From NCBI GenBank assembly GCA_900766005.1, contig CAAFTU010000028.1, forward strand, positions 13,032 through 77,031: a stretch of 64,000 nucleotides of DNA, read 5' to 3'. The first letter of the stretch is position 1. Each line of letters opens with the position of its first letter. The stretch comes from an uncultured Bacteroides sp. Its GTDB lineage: Bacteria; Bacteroidota; Bacteroidia; Bacteroidales; Bacteroidaceae. The notes under the pieces were generated by a model that made no database searches, was not told the origin of the DNA, and worked only from the letters and a program-made list of their open reading frames with translations. The translations under genes and the position numbers were made by a program. Of this stretch, positions 7,389 to 15,933 are shown piece by piece.

Positions 7389-10037
7389 ATGTGGAAGAAG
7401 AAAAAACGCGAACAGGTAGTTGGCTTCAATGCCGAAAAGTTGTTTCTGGCAGCAGCACAGCCCTTGAGCATGCTGTATAGCTATTGCCACACAGCACCGG
7501 GCGGACTGCATGTGTCGGAAGTGGAACACAGACAATCGCTGTATGGAAAGAACGAGGTGGAACACGAAAAGAGAAAGAATCCGGTTTCGGTCTTCATACA
7601 AGCTTTTATCAATCCGTTTATCGGGGTGCTGACCGGACTACTCATCATTTCCTTTGTGCTCGATGTGCTCTGGGCCGAGCCGGGCGAGCAGGACTGGATT
7701 ACCATTGTTGTCATCTCCACCATGGTGGTGTTCAGCGCCATTCTCCGCTTCTGTCAGGAGTGGAAAGCCAGCGCATCGAGCGGCGCACTGCTGAAGATGG
7801 TCACCAATACCTGCTATGTGAAGCGGGAGGGGCAGCCCGACGAAGAAATCAGCATTGCCGAGCTGGTGCCCGGCGATGTGGTGATGATTGCCGCAGGCGA
7901 CATGATACCGGCCGACCTCCGGCTGGTGCAGGCAAAGGACCTCTTTGTCAGCCAGTCGTCGCTTTCGGGAGAGTCGGTGCCCATCGAGAAATGTGCCGTG
8001 CAGAAAGAGAAGCAAGGGGGGAGAGGCAGTGTCGTGGAGCTGGACAACATCTGCTTCATGGGCACCAATGTGGTGAGCGGTTCGGCCACGGGGATTGTGC
8101 TGGCCACCGGCAATCACACTTATCTGGGTGCCATTGCCAAGAATATTTCGGGCCACCGCGCTGCTACGGCTTTCGATAAGGGGATCAGTAAAGTGAGTTT
8201 TCTGCTCATCCGCTTCATGCTGGTGATGATTCCGTTCGTTTTTCTGGTCAACGGACTCACCAAGGGCGACTGGTTCGAGGCGTTCATCTTCGCCGTGTCG
8301 GTGGCCGTGGGGCTCACTCCCGAAATGCTGCCGATGATTGTGACGGCCAATCTTTCGAAAGGGGCCGTGGCCATGTCGAAGAAGAAGACCATCGTGAAGG
8401 ACTTGAATGCGATTCAGAATTTCGGCGCGATGAACATTCTCTGCACCGACAAGACCGGCACGCTCACCTGCGACCAGATTGTGCTTGAGAAGTATATCAA
8501 TGCCGACGGCAGCTGCGACACCGAGAAGCGGATTCTGCGCCATGCCTATTTCAACAGTTTCTTTCAGACGGGACTGAAGAACCTGATGGACAAGGCCATC
8601 CTCTCGCATGTGCAGGAGCTCTCTCTGGAGCATCTGAAGGACAATTACACCAAGGTGGACGAGATTCCGTTCGACTTTACCCGCCGCCGCATGTCGGTAG
8701 TGATTGAGGATGCGCAGGGCAAGCGGCAGATCATCACCAAGGGGGCTGTGGAAGAGATGATAGCCATCTGCTCTCATGCCGAGTTTGATAAGTCGGTGCA
8801 GCCCTTCACACCGCAGCTGAAGCAGCAGGCGAAGGAGATAAGCGAGCAGATGAACAGGCGGGGGATGAGGGTGCTGGCCGTGGCGCAGAAGAACTACATC
8901 GACAAGGACTGTCATTTCAGCGTGCAGGACGAGAACGGTATGGTGCTCATCGGCTTCCTGGCTTTCCTCGACCCGCCCAAGCCGTCGGCTGCCAGTGCCA
9001 TCCGCCAGCTGAAGGAGCACGGCATTGAGGTGAAAATCCTCTCGGGCGACAACGATGCGGTGGTGCAGACCATTGCCCGTCAGGTGGGCATCGACACCAC
9101 CAATGCTCTCACCGGACCGGCACTGTCGGCCATGAGCGAGGAGAGCCGCCGGAACGCTGTGGTGCACACCACTGTCTTCTCCAAGCTCACTCCTCTGCAG
9201 AAGACCGAAATCATCCAGCTCCTTCAGGAGCAGCAGCACACCGTGGGCTTCCTGGGCGACGGCATCAACGACGCCTCCGCCTTGCGCCAGTCCGACATCG
9301 GCATTTCGGTAGACTCGGCCGTGGACATTGCCAAGGAGAGCGCCGACATCATCCTGCTGGAGAAAGACCTCATGGTGCTGGAAGACGGGGTGCTGGAAGG
9401 CAGAAAGACGTTCGGCAACATCACCAAGTACATCAAGATGACCGCCAGCTCCAACTTCGGCAACATGTTCAGCGTAATGGCCGCCAGTGCCTTCCTGCCT
9501 TTCCTGCCGATGCTGCCCATCCATCTGCTCATCCAGAACCTGCTCTACGACGTGTCGCAGACCACGATTCCGTTCGACCGGATGGATGCCGAATACCTGC
9601 GCAAGCCCCGCAAGTGGGATGCTTCGGACATGAGCCGCTTCATGCTCTTCATCGGGCCCATCAGCTCCGTGTTCGACATCATTACCTACCTGGTGATGTG
9701 GTATGCCTTCGGCTGTCAGTCGCCCGAGCACCAGGCCCTGTTCCAGTCGGGCTGGTTCATCGAGGGGCTCCTGTCGCAGACGCTCATTGTGCACATGATC
9801 CGCACGCGGAAGATTCCGTTCATCCAGAGCCGCGCCTCCTGGCAGGTCACCGGTCTCACGGGCCTCATCATGGCTGTCGGCATTCTTCTTCCGTTCACCT
9901 CCTTCGGGAGCTCCATCGGACTGCAACCGCTGCCGCTGAGCTACTTCCCGTGGCTGATAGCCATCCTGTTTTCCTACTGCCTGCTCACGCAGACTGTGAA
10001 AAACTGGTACATCCGCCGTTTTGTGAAATGGTTATAA
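7389..10037 (+). CDS. mgtA: Magnesium-translocating P-type ATPase
   Basis: 882 residues, the usual length of MgtA/MgtB. It shows the actuator motif SSLSGESVP, the transmembrane-4 segment VGLTPEMLPM that marks the Mg2+ type IIIB P-ATPases, and the phosphorylation site DKTGTLT with Asp at 354. The nucleotide-binding and hinge motifs are KGAVEEM, FLDPPKPS and FLGDGINDASALR. About ten hydrophobic segments are visible, clustered near residues 70-120, 270-320 and 690-870. It imports Mg2+ across the inner membrane at the cost of ATP. The long leader with tandem repeats could host Mg2+-dependent control, as in enterobacteria, but no such structure was identified. Its base composition is more GC-rich than that of the core genes to the right. 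Confidence 0.96.
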   Translation: MWKKKKREQVVGFNAEKLFLAAAQPLSMLYSYCHTAPGGLHVSEVEHRQSLYGKNEVEHEKRKNPVSVFIQAFINPFIGVLTGLLIISFVLDVLWAEPGEQDWITIVVISTMVVFSAILRFCQEWKASASSGALLKMVTNTCYVKREGQPDEEISIAELVPGDVVMIAAGDMIPADLRLVQAKDLFVSQSSLSGESVPIEKCAVQKEKQGGRGSVVELDNICFMGTNVVSGSATGIVLATGNHTYLGAIAKNISGHRAATAFDKGISKVSFLLIRFMLVMIPFVFLVNGLTKGDWFEAFIFAVSVAVGLTPEMLPMIVTANLSKGAVAMSKKKTIVKDLNAIQNFGAMNILCTDKTGTLTCDQIVLEKYINADGSCDTEKRILRHAYFNSFFQTGLKNLMDKAILSHVQELSLEHLKDNYTKVDEIPFDFTRRRMSVVIEDAQGKRQIITKGAVEEMIAICSHAEFDKSVQPFTPQLKQQAKEISEQMNRRGMRVLAVAQKNYIDKDCHFSVQDENGMVLIGFLAFLDPPKPSAASAIRQLKEHGIEVKILSGDNDAVVQTIARQVGIDTTNALTGPALSAMSEESRRNAVVHTTVFSKLTPLQKTEIIQLLQEQQHTVGFLGDGINDASALRQSDIGISVDSAVDIAKESADIILLEKDLMVLEDGVLEGRKTFGNITKYIKMTASSNFGNMFSVMAASAFLPFLPMLPIHLLIQNLLYDVSQTTIPFDRMDAEYLRKPRKWDASDMSRFMLFIGPISSVFDIITYLVMWYAFGCQSPEHQALFQSGWFIEGLLSQTLIVHMIRTRKIPFIQSRASWQVTGLTGLIMAVGILLPFTSFGSSIGLQPLPLSYFPWLIAILFSYCLLTQTVKNWYIRRFVKWL

Positions 10038-10062
10038 GAAAAGGGGGCATTGTCCCCCTTTT

Positions 10063-11271
10063 TCAGTTTCTGCCGATACACTTTTCTACTTTTGCCGATA
10101 CACATTTCAGCTTCTGCCGGTACACCCATACACTGGTCAGGAAATAGACCAGCGTCTGCACCCAAAGCGCGGTGAATTCCGGGCGGATATCGGCCAGATT
10201 GGCTCCCATGGAGTTCAGCTTGACAAAAGCCAGGGTGCCGGGAGCCGCGGGTAGGAGATAGTGCACCGCCCGCCAATACCAGGGCATCAGCTCCAGCGGA
10301 TAGGAGATGCCCGACAGAAAAATCAGTCCCACCGAAAAAAAAGCGATGAGCAGCAGCGGTGCTTCCGCATCGGTGAAGTAGCGTGAAGCCGTGAGTCCCA
10401 AGAACGAGGTGGACATGAGGAAGGGCACTATCATGAGCGCGATATCCCCTCCGTTGCCGATGTGAGGAATGGAGAAGAAATGCGGAAGCAGTCCCAGCAG
10501 AAAGAGCGAAAAGACAGTATAGAGCGAGCCGTACACCAGCATCTTGCCCAGCACCACCCGGCCGGCTGCCTTCCACCCGCTGCCGAAAGGAGTATACAGC
10601 CGGATGGAGCCGCTGAAACACTCTTCGCCGGTGAGCATCCCGATGACCATCAGCAGTGTCTGAAACAGGATGACCATCATCACGGCAGGAATCAGATACG
10701 AGCCGTATCCCTCGGTGAAATTGTAGAGCGCCGTGCCTTCCACTCTCACAGGCTTTGCCATAGCCACGGCAATCATTCCTTGCGGAGAAAGAAAGGGCAG
10801 AATATCGGGGTGGCACTCCTCGCTCAGCGCCAGCATCACCCGCGATGAGGCTCCCTGCAACGCCTCGAAATACAGAAAGGCAGCCGTAGTGGCATATTGC
10901 GGAAACACCGCCTCTTCGCCCCTGTACACCCGCTGCTCAAAGTCGCGGGGCAGGTACACAATGCCCTGCACCCGTGCCTCCTTCATCCACTCCCGTGCCT
11001 CGCGGAAATCGCCGGCCAAGCCGTACACCTCCATTTGCGGCGTAGCCTCCAGCCAGCGGATATAGTTGCGGCTGAGCTGCGAATGAGAGCAGTCTACCAC
11101 AGCCACCGGCATATCCGTTACCTTGTTCGGAGCGTACATATAGTTGTAAAGCAGCCCGTACAGGAAGATTCCTCCCATCAGCACCAGCAACACGGCCGGT
11201 CGGGTGCTGACGGCGAGAAACTCCCGGCGGATGATGAAGGCCCATTGCCTATACTTGCTATCTGTTTTCAT
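10063..11271 (-). CDS. ABC-2 type transporter permease (YhhJ/YbhR-like)
   Basis: 402 residues, last gene of a leftward efflux operon. One N-terminal transmembrane helix (about 22-44) is followed by a large periplasmic domain (about 45-170) and then five to six helices in the C-terminal half. This is the layout of ABC-2 permeases paired with HlyD adaptors (YbhS/YbhR, YhhJ). FLSGISYPLELMPWYWR is the typical ABC-2 signature region. It follows a related permease (11425-12609), suggesting a heterodimer. No ATPase gene lies in the operon, so energy must come from a partner encoded elsewhere. Exported substrates of this class include drugs and cationic compounds; the substrate here is not known. Confidence 0.9.
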   Translation of the reverse strand: MKTDSKYRQWAFIIRREFLAVSTRPAVLLVLMGGIFLYGLLYNYMYAPNKVTDMPVAVVDCSHSQLSRNYIRWLEATPQMEVYGLAGDFREAREWMKEARVQGIVYLPRDFEQRVYRGEEAVFPQYATTAAFLYFEALQGASSRVMLALSEECHPDILPFLSPQGMIAVAMAKPVRVEGTALYNFTEGYGSYLIPAVMMVILFQTLLMVIGMLTGEECFSGSIRLYTPFGSGWKAAGRVVLGKMLVYGSLYTVFSLFLLGLLPHFFSIPHIGNGGDIALMIVPFLMSTSFLGLTASRYFTDAEAPLLLIAFFSVGLIFLSGISYPLELMPWYWRAVHYLLPAAPGTLAFVKLNSMGANLADIRPEFTALWVQTLVYFLTSVWVYRQKLKCVSAKVEKCIGRN

Positions 11272-11424
11272 ATCATTGTCATTATTATCAAATCAATATC
11301 ATTATCAATATCATTAACATTATTCATATCATTATCAATAACATTCAATCTGTTCCAAATAAGACTCCCAAGTCAATTCTTCTCAGACTCCCAAATTCTT
11401 TTCTCAGACTTCCAAATATCTTCC
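11272..11424. repeat. Degenerate tandem repeats filling the spacer between the two ABC-2 permease genes
   Basis: From 11276 to about 11345 the sequence is made of variants of atcattatcaatatcatta. From about 11350 to 11420 it is made of variants of ctcccaaattcttttctcagact. No reading frame or promoter is evident. The spacer separates two genes of one operon and looks like expanded, decaying slippage products. Confidence 0.6.
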
Positions 11425-12609
11425 TTATTGTAAGTGCTCCCATTTCCGGCTTTCGATGCCCCGTTTCAGCCGGGGGAGTAAAAGCAGCGCCAAAAGCGGA
11501 AAGACACAAAGGGCCACCGCCGAAGGCCAAAAATAAGCAAAGCCACCGTCGGCATAGAGGAGGGTCTGCGTGATTTCCGTGAAATGGCGCACGGGAAACA
11601 GCGTGGCAGCTCCCTTCACCACCGGATACATGTTGGCTACGGGGAAGGTGATGCCCGACAGCGTGGCGCCCAGCGAGCCGACCATAGACACTACACTGAT
11701 GATATAAGCAAGCACGGGAAACAGGGCGTAGATGAACACGCCGAGCGACTGGGTGGAGACCACAAACAGGGCCGTCATGAGATTCATCTCCCACCAGCTT
11801 CCCTCAAACGGAATGTGCTCTATGCCGAACAGCACATAGTTGCCCAGCAGCCCCATGAGGATGAACAGGCAGGTGTAGGGCAGCAGCTTGCCCGCCACAG
11901 CCAGCACCATGTCTCCGTCCGCCGTCCGTATCCACCCGAGGGCCGTCCGCGTCTTTACCTCGATGCCCACGGAGTAGACCGTTGTCAGCAGGATGAGGAT
12001 CTGAAGCAGCACGAAGAAGAAAGGCTGGCTCAGATACACGGCATAGTCCAGACCGGGATTATAGATGGGGTGCGTGCTGGCCTGCACCGGCAGCAGAAAC
12101 GTGGCCATCTGCTCCTTGTCTGCTCCCAGCGACACAGCCGTGAGCACGATAGGCGCCACAGACACCTCCGCCAGCGAGGTCTCAAAAGCCGCCATCAGCT
12201 CACTGCCCACGGCCAGCAAGGCATAGTGGTAGTAATAGGAGAGCACCGCATCCTTTCCCGTGAGGGCATCCTGCTCAAACAGGGGCGGGATGGACAGATA
12301 GCCGTAGATTTCCTTCTGCTGCACCGCCCGGCGCGCTTCGGTCTCGTCAACAAAACGACGCGTCAGCCTGCAAGTGGGCACGGCAGCAATCCTCCGCACA
12401 ATGGAGCGCGAAGTGGCACTGTTGTCATGATCCACCACCCCAATAGGGATATTCTCCATCTGTCCGTTGCCGAAGATGGTAGCCAGAAAGAAAAGGGTAA
12501 ACAAAGGCAAAATGACACAGACACCGAAGTACAGGCGGCGATCGGTCATTCGTTTCCATTCCCGGCGAAGAACGGAGCAGAACGGAGAATATGTTTTCAT
12601 TTCATTCAT
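11425..12609 (-). CDS. ABC-2 type transporter permease
   Basis: 394 residues. An N-terminal transmembrane helix (about 26-47, LYFGVCVILPLFTLFFLATI) is followed by a periplasmic domain with PIGVVDHDNSATSR, then five to six helices from about residue 185 onward, including MVGSLGATLSGITFPVANMYPVV, the ABC-2 signature region. It is the paralogue and probable dimer partner of the next permease in the operon. The operon order (TolC, HlyD, permease, permease) is that of a tripartite drug or metabolite exporter. No ATP-binding subunit is present. Confidence 0.9.
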   Translation of the reverse strand: MNEMKTYSPFCSVLRREWKRMTDRRLYFGVCVILPLFTLFFLATIFGNGQMENIPIGVVDHDNSATSRSIVRRIAAVPTCRLTRRFVDETEARRAVQQKEIYGYLSIPPLFEQDALTGKDAVLSYYYHYALLAVGSELMAAFETSLAEVSVAPIVLTAVSLGADKEQMATFLLPVQASTHPIYNPGLDYAVYLSQPFFFVLLQILILLTTVYSVGIEVKTRTALGWIRTADGDMVLAVAGKLLPYTCLFILMGLLGNYVLFGIEHIPFEGSWWEMNLMTALFVVSTQSLGVFIYALFPVLAYIISVVSMVGSLGATLSGITFPVANMYPVVKGAATLFPVRHFTEITQTLLYADGGFAYFWPSAVALCVFPLLALLLLPRLKRGIESRKWEHLQ

Positions 12610-12660
12610 TCGATAATCGTTTATTCGATAATCGTTTATTCGATAATCGTTTATTCGAAA
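12608..12660. repeat. 15-bp tandem repeat between HlyD and permease genes
   Basis: attcgataatcgttt repeats exactly at 12608, 12623 and 12638, with a partial fourth copy at 12653. It bridges the stop codon of the HlyD gene (12651-12653) and the start region of the downstream permease gene, so it forms the intercistronic spacer and contributes to the HlyD C-terminus. Confidence 0.92.
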
Positions 12661-13655
12661 GTTGTTGATTCGTTGAGGGTGAGCAGCACCGACATACCCG
12701 GACGGAGGCCGCTGACTTGGCTTAGCGGGCGCGCATGCACCTCAAAAGTGCGCAGGTCGTAGCTGCCCGCCTGCCGGGTGGACTTCCACGTGGCGAAGCT
12801 GCCCAGCGGACTGATATAGTCGATGCGGAACTGCACCCTCTTGCGGCCGATGGCCGGCACGTCAGCTTCCACGGTTTCCCCCATCCGGAAGTGAGGCATC
12901 AAATCCTCGCGCACGTTGAACACCACATACATATCATCCATCACAATGAGATTCATGATGGGTGTGCCCGGAGCCACCAGCTCGCCCCGTTTGGGAAACA
13001 GCGTGGCAATCTGTCCGCTTTCGGGAGCCGTGAGCCGGGCATCCACCAGCAAGGCCGACACCTCGTCCACCGTGCTTTGTGCGGCATTCACCAGGCTGGC
13101 AGCCGACTGCCTGTCCTCCCTGCGGGCCCCGTCCACAGCCATCTGATACTGCTCGTAGGCAGCCCGCTCGGCAGCTGCCGCTGCCTTATACACGGCCTCC
13201 ACCTCGTCCTTCCGCTGAGACGACACCACGCTGTCGGCATACAACGTGCGGATGCGCCGATAGGTAGTCTGCGCCAAGGCCAGATCACTCTTCGACTTGT
13301 TCCACAGCTGCCAGGCAGTGGCCACAATCTGCCGGCGGGTGCCCGCATCCACCTTCCTGTTCTGCAGTTCGGCCACCTCCTTCAGCGCGTTCACCTGCCG
13401 GTATTTGGCATGCACCTCCGGACTGTTGATGACCACCAGCGTGTCGCCCTGCTTCACCCAGTCGCCCTCGCGCACCAGAAACGTATCAATGCGTCCGGGA
13501 AGCTTGCCGCTGATGCGGATTTCAGTGGCCTCCATCTCCCCCTGCAGAATCAGGGGCCGCTCCTTCATAAAGACGATGCCCAGCACAGTAAACACCGCAA
13601 CGACGGCCATGACGATAAAGAATGCCCATGAAAGGGTCTTGTTCCATGTTCTCAT
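12651..13655 (-). CDS. HlyD/EmrA-family membrane fusion protein (periplasmic adaptor)
   Basis: 334 residues. A single N-terminal transmembrane anchor (about 9-29) precedes a biotinyl-lipoyl-like domain: ISGKLPGRIDTFLVREGDWVKQGDTLV. An alpha-helical hairpin with predicted coiled coil (about 90-200) follows, then the second lipoyl half and a beta-barrel (LTAPESGQIATLFPKRGELV). It links the inner-membrane permeases with the TolC-like channel encoded just upstream. The C-terminus ends in a stretch derived from the 15-bp repeat region, so the last few residues may vary between strains. Confidence 0.93.
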   Translation of the reverse strand: MRTWNKTLSWAFFIVMAVVAVFTVLGIVFMKERPLILQGEMEATEIRISGKLPGRIDTFLVREGDWVKQGDTLVVINSPEVHAKYRQVNALKEVAELQNRKVDAGTRRQIVATAWQLWNKSKSDLALAQTTYRRIRTLYADSVVSSQRKDEVEAVYKAAAAAERAAYEQYQMAVDGARREDRQSAASLVNAAQSTVDEVSALLVDARLTAPESGQIATLFPKRGELVAPGTPIMNLIVMDDMYVVFNVREDLMPHFRMGETVEADVPAIGRKRVQFRIDYISPLGSFATWKSTRQAGSYDLRTFEVHARPLSQVSGLRPGMSVLLTLNESTTFE

Positions 13656-13662
13656 TTCATTT

Positions 13663-13706
13663 TATGGTTTAGGTTGATAATTAGTATGGTTTAGGTTGAT
13701 AGTTAG
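13663..13706. repeat. 22-bp tandem duplication between TolC and HlyD genes
   Basis: Two copies (13663-13684 and 13685-13706) of tatggtttaggttgataattag with one difference. It spans the stop codon of the TolC-like gene (13681-13683). Confidence 0.9.
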
Positions 13707-15096
13707 CAAATTGTTCCGGAATGCCGCAGAGCGCCAGCAGATTCATCAGCGCCAGGTCATACTCATAGTAGGCAGCCAGACGCGCCACCTTGGCTTTCCC
13801 CAGCAGATTTTCGGCATCCACCACCTCCACCGACGTAGCCATTCCTTCGGCAAACGACCGTTTCCGGATGCGCACCAGCTCCTCGCTCAGCGCAATCGTG
13901 GCATTGAGCGCCTTCACATTGTCCTGCGCCTTCTGCAGCTGCGTGTACCACTGGTCAATGCCCACCTTCAGGTCATCGAGCGCTTTCATCTGTCCCAAGG
14001 CGAGCATCTGCCGTGTCAGCCGTGCCTGCCTGATTTTCTTCTCCCGGTTCAGTCCGTCGAACAGATTCCAGGTGAAGCCGATGCCGATAAACGTGCGCGG
14101 CAGCAGATTGCTGGCAATGCCATGTGCATACAGCGTCTGTTTGCCGAACACCGCAATGTTGGGTAGATAGCCGCTCTGGGCAATGTGCAACTCGTGCTTG
14201 GCCACTTGCTGCTGCAGAGCCAGCTGCCGAAGCAGGTAGTTGCCCCCGCCCACCTGCATTTCAAACAAGCATTTGGGCGGCAGACTGTCGTTCATAAACA
14301 GCGGTGAAGTGGGGCAGAAATCCTCGTCGCCCTCGCTTCGGTTGAGCAGCGTCTTCAGTGCCTGCTGCACCACCTTCGTCTCCTTGCTGGCAGCCTCCCA
14401 TTCCCGTTTGGCCTCCTCCATGTTGACCTGCGCCAGCAGCCTTCCCGCCTTGTCAATCAGGCCCGAAGCTTCCAGCTTCAGCGCATGTTCATAATGCGTC
14501 TGGAGTCCCCGGTACACCTCCTCGCGCACGGCTTCCATCTGCCGGGCCAACTGCAGACCATAATAATGCTGCGTGAGCAACACCTGCTGCGTGGCCGATA
14601 CCTGCGCCCGGTTTTCCTGTGCCATGTTCACCATATCTCTGCCTATCTGATTGGCATGGAATCGTTTACCTCCCGCAAACACCACCCATTCAGCCGTCAG
14701 ATTCACCCCCGACAGGTTTCTGGGAGTGAGGGGAAAGGACAGGACAGTGGCACCAATCTGGTCGAGGATGGACGAGAGAAACTGCTCCTTGGGCACAATG
14801 GAGTGGATAAACTGCTTGGCCGGATCGGTGAGAGCCGTCAGCGACTGTTTCACCTCTATCTTCTCCGACATCCGCATCCACAAGCCCGACGACTGCAGGC
14901 AGGGATACCAGAAAGCATTCAGTTTGTCTCGTTCAGCTTTCGCTATTTTAATCTCTTTATCAGCCATCTTCAGACTTCGGTTGCCCGATTTCAGCAGTTG
15001 CAATGACTCCTCAAAACTGAGTGGAATCTGTGCATGGACTCCCAGCACAGACAGATTCAGCAAGAGGAAAGCCAGCAGTGGTTTTCTTTTCTTCAT
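13681..15096 (-). CDS. TolC-family outer membrane efflux protein
   Basis: 471 residues with a signal peptide (about 1-22, ending GVHAQ). Two repeats of the OEP fold are visible, each with a long helical stretch. The first contains SFEESLQLLKSGNRSLK and the second ALALGQMKALDDLKVGIDQ. Such trimeric channels span the outer membrane and periplasm and receive substrate from HlyD-type adaptors. It is the first gene of the efflux operon, followed without a promoter by HlyD and the two permeases. The 5' spacer carries a 14-bp tandem array directly before the start codon. Confidence 0.93.
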   Translation of the reverse strand: MKKRKPLLAFLLLNLSVLGVHAQIPLSFEESLQLLKSGNRSLKMADKEIKIAKAERDKLNAFWYPCLQSSGLWMRMSEKIEVKQSLTALTDPAKQFIHSIVPKEQFLSSILDQIGATVLSFPLTPRNLSGVNLTAEWVVFAGGKRFHANQIGRDMVNMAQENRAQVSATQQVLLTQHYYGLQLARQMEAVREEVYRGLQTHYEHALKLEASGLIDKAGRLLAQVNMEEAKREWEAASKETKVVQQALKTLLNRSEGDEDFCPTSPLFMNDSLPPKCLFEMQVGGGNYLLRQLALQQQVAKHELHIAQSGYLPNIAVFGKQTLYAHGIASNLLPRTFIGIGFTWNLFDGLNREKKIRQARLTRQMLALGQMKALDDLKVGIDQWYTQLQKAQDNVKALNATIALSEELVRIRKRSFAEGMATSVEVVDAENLLGKAKVARLAAYYEYDLALMNLLALCGIPEQFANYQPKPY

Positions 15097-15100
15097 ATCT

Positions 15101-15176
15101 TCAGTTTCCTATCATCAGTTTCCTATCCTCAGATTCCTATCCTCAGAATTATATCTTCAGAATTATATCTTCAGAT
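15101..15176. repeat. 14-bp tandem array (five copies) upstream of the TolC-type gene
   Basis: Units tcagtttcctatca, tcagtttcctatcc, tcagattcctatcc, tcagaattatatct and tcagaattatatct start at 15101, 15115, 15129, 15143 and 15157; a partial copy follows at 15171. The array begins 4 bp from the TolC start codon, so it occupies the ribosome-binding region of the efflux operon. A change in copy number would alter the leader directly. Confidence 0.9.
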
Positions 15177-15344
15177 TGACGTAAAATCCAGTTTTCTTCA
15201 TTGAGCCACCCCAACAAATCACTGCGCCCATTTGTTCATGCAGGGAGTCTGTTTTGTGCAGCACGGCGGATTGGAATTTATCCAGGCAAATGATGTGTCT
15301 GCAGGAGTTAGAAAACAAATTTTTCGAATTCTTTTCGGAATTCA

Positions 15345-15374
15345 TTTGAAATATAAAAAATATAGTTACCTTTG
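15345..15374 (+). promoter_or_regulatory. Promoter for tRNA-Gly
   Basis: TTTG (15345-15348), an 18-bp spacer and TACCTTTG (15367-15374) match the Bacteroidetes -33/-7 promoter. The tRNA begins about 130 bp downstream, so its precursor has a long 5' extension containing the 21-bp repeat at 15456. Confidence 0.6.
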
Positions 15375-15455
15375 CCCAGTTGACAAAAAAACGATGCCTG
15401 TTTACAGCCGTTCTTATTGAAGTAGGTAAAGCGTTTTATGGAATTGGAAATGTTT

Positions 15456-15506
15456 CATGAAATCAAAACAGCGTCTCATGAAATCAAAACAGCGTTTTAT
15501 GAAAAG
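15456..15506. repeat. 21-bp tandem duplication just upstream of tRNA-Gly
   Basis: catgaaatcaaaacagcgt followed by ct or tt occurs at 15456-15476 and 15477-15497, with a partial copy (tatgaaaag) ending before the tRNA at 15511. An earlier gcgttttatg at 15431 may be a further remnant. Confidence 0.85.
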
Positions 15507-15510
15507 ATTT

Positions 15511-15583
15511 GCGGTAATAGCTCAGTTGGTAGAGCACTAGCTTCCCAAGCTGGGGGTCGCGAGTTCGAGCCTCGTTTACCGCT
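15511..15583 (+). tRNA. tRNA-Gly (anticodon CCC)
   Basis: A full cloverleaf can be drawn. The acceptor stem is GCGGTAA with TTACCGC, and the D arm is GCTC...GAGC. The anticodon stem is CTAGC/GCTGG with loop TTCCCAA (anticodon CCC), and the T arm GCGAG-TTCGAGC-CTCGT follows. The discriminator base is T, as usual for bacterial tRNA-Gly, and no CCA is encoded. It reads GGG codons. tRNA genes are common integration sites; the accessory region begins just after it, but I found no second copy of the tRNA 3' end within the window. Confidence 0.96.
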
Positions 15584-15596
15584 CACATTGATAATC

Positions 15597-15630
15597 AAGG
15601 AGTTGTATTTAAAATATAGCTCCTTTTTTT
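15597..15630 (+). terminator. Terminator after tRNA-Gly
   Basis: AAGGAG (15597-15602) pairs with CTCCTT (15620-15625) and is followed directly by a run of T. Confidence 0.65.
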
Positions 15631-15686
15631 CGTTTTATAGCCTGTCTTTATGGGGAATTAAGCTCGTTTAAATACGATAATATACG

Positions 15687-15730
15687 CTATTTTGGGGCTA
15701 TTTTGGGGCAAATTTTGGTCAAATTTTGGT
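15687..15730. repeat. 11-bp repeat block (two pairs of copies)
   Basis: ctattttgggg occurs twice (15687, 15698) and is followed in phase by caaattttggt twice (15709, 15720). The four units may derive from one ancestral 11-mer. The stretch between the tRNA terminator and the ATPase promoter holds no gene that I can support. Confidence 0.75.
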
Positions 15731-15780
15731 CACAAAAGTAGTGAAGTCAAGAGGTGTAAAACAGCCATCAACAAGAAAAT

Positions 15781-15812
15781 TGTCACGAATTGTCACGAAT
15801 TGTCACGAATTG
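15781..15812. repeat. Decamer cluster (TGTCACGAAT, three copies)
   Basis: Three exact head-to-tail copies start at 15781, 15791 and 15801. This is one member of a dispersed family that also occurs near 17284, 19791, 20244, 20463, 20551 and 30677. Together with the cluster at 17284 it brackets the ATPase gene. Confidence 0.9.
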
Positions 15813-15858
15813 CCATAAACATATCCGACCGAAGTCTGTGTTATTCAGAAATAATCGC

Positions 15859-15866
15859 TACTTTTG
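15859..15866 (+). promoter_or_regulatory. -7 element for the DUF234-type ATPase
   Basis: TACTTTTG followed by cagtaaag matches TAnnTTTG, 67 bp upstream of the chosen ATG at 15934. This supports that start over earlier in-frame codons. Confidence 0.55.
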
Positions 15867-15933
15867 CAGTAAAGAAACCGTCGTTTCGGAAATGGCTGTT
15901 TCGGAATACGGATCTAATAAAATAGGCAAGAAT

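Noticed and set aside
7638..9926. A 762-codon minus-strand frame opposite mgtA
   Set aside because: It lies entirely antisense to a gene with all P-type ATPase motifs; its His/Glu/Arg-rich translation is typical of codon-mirror frames.
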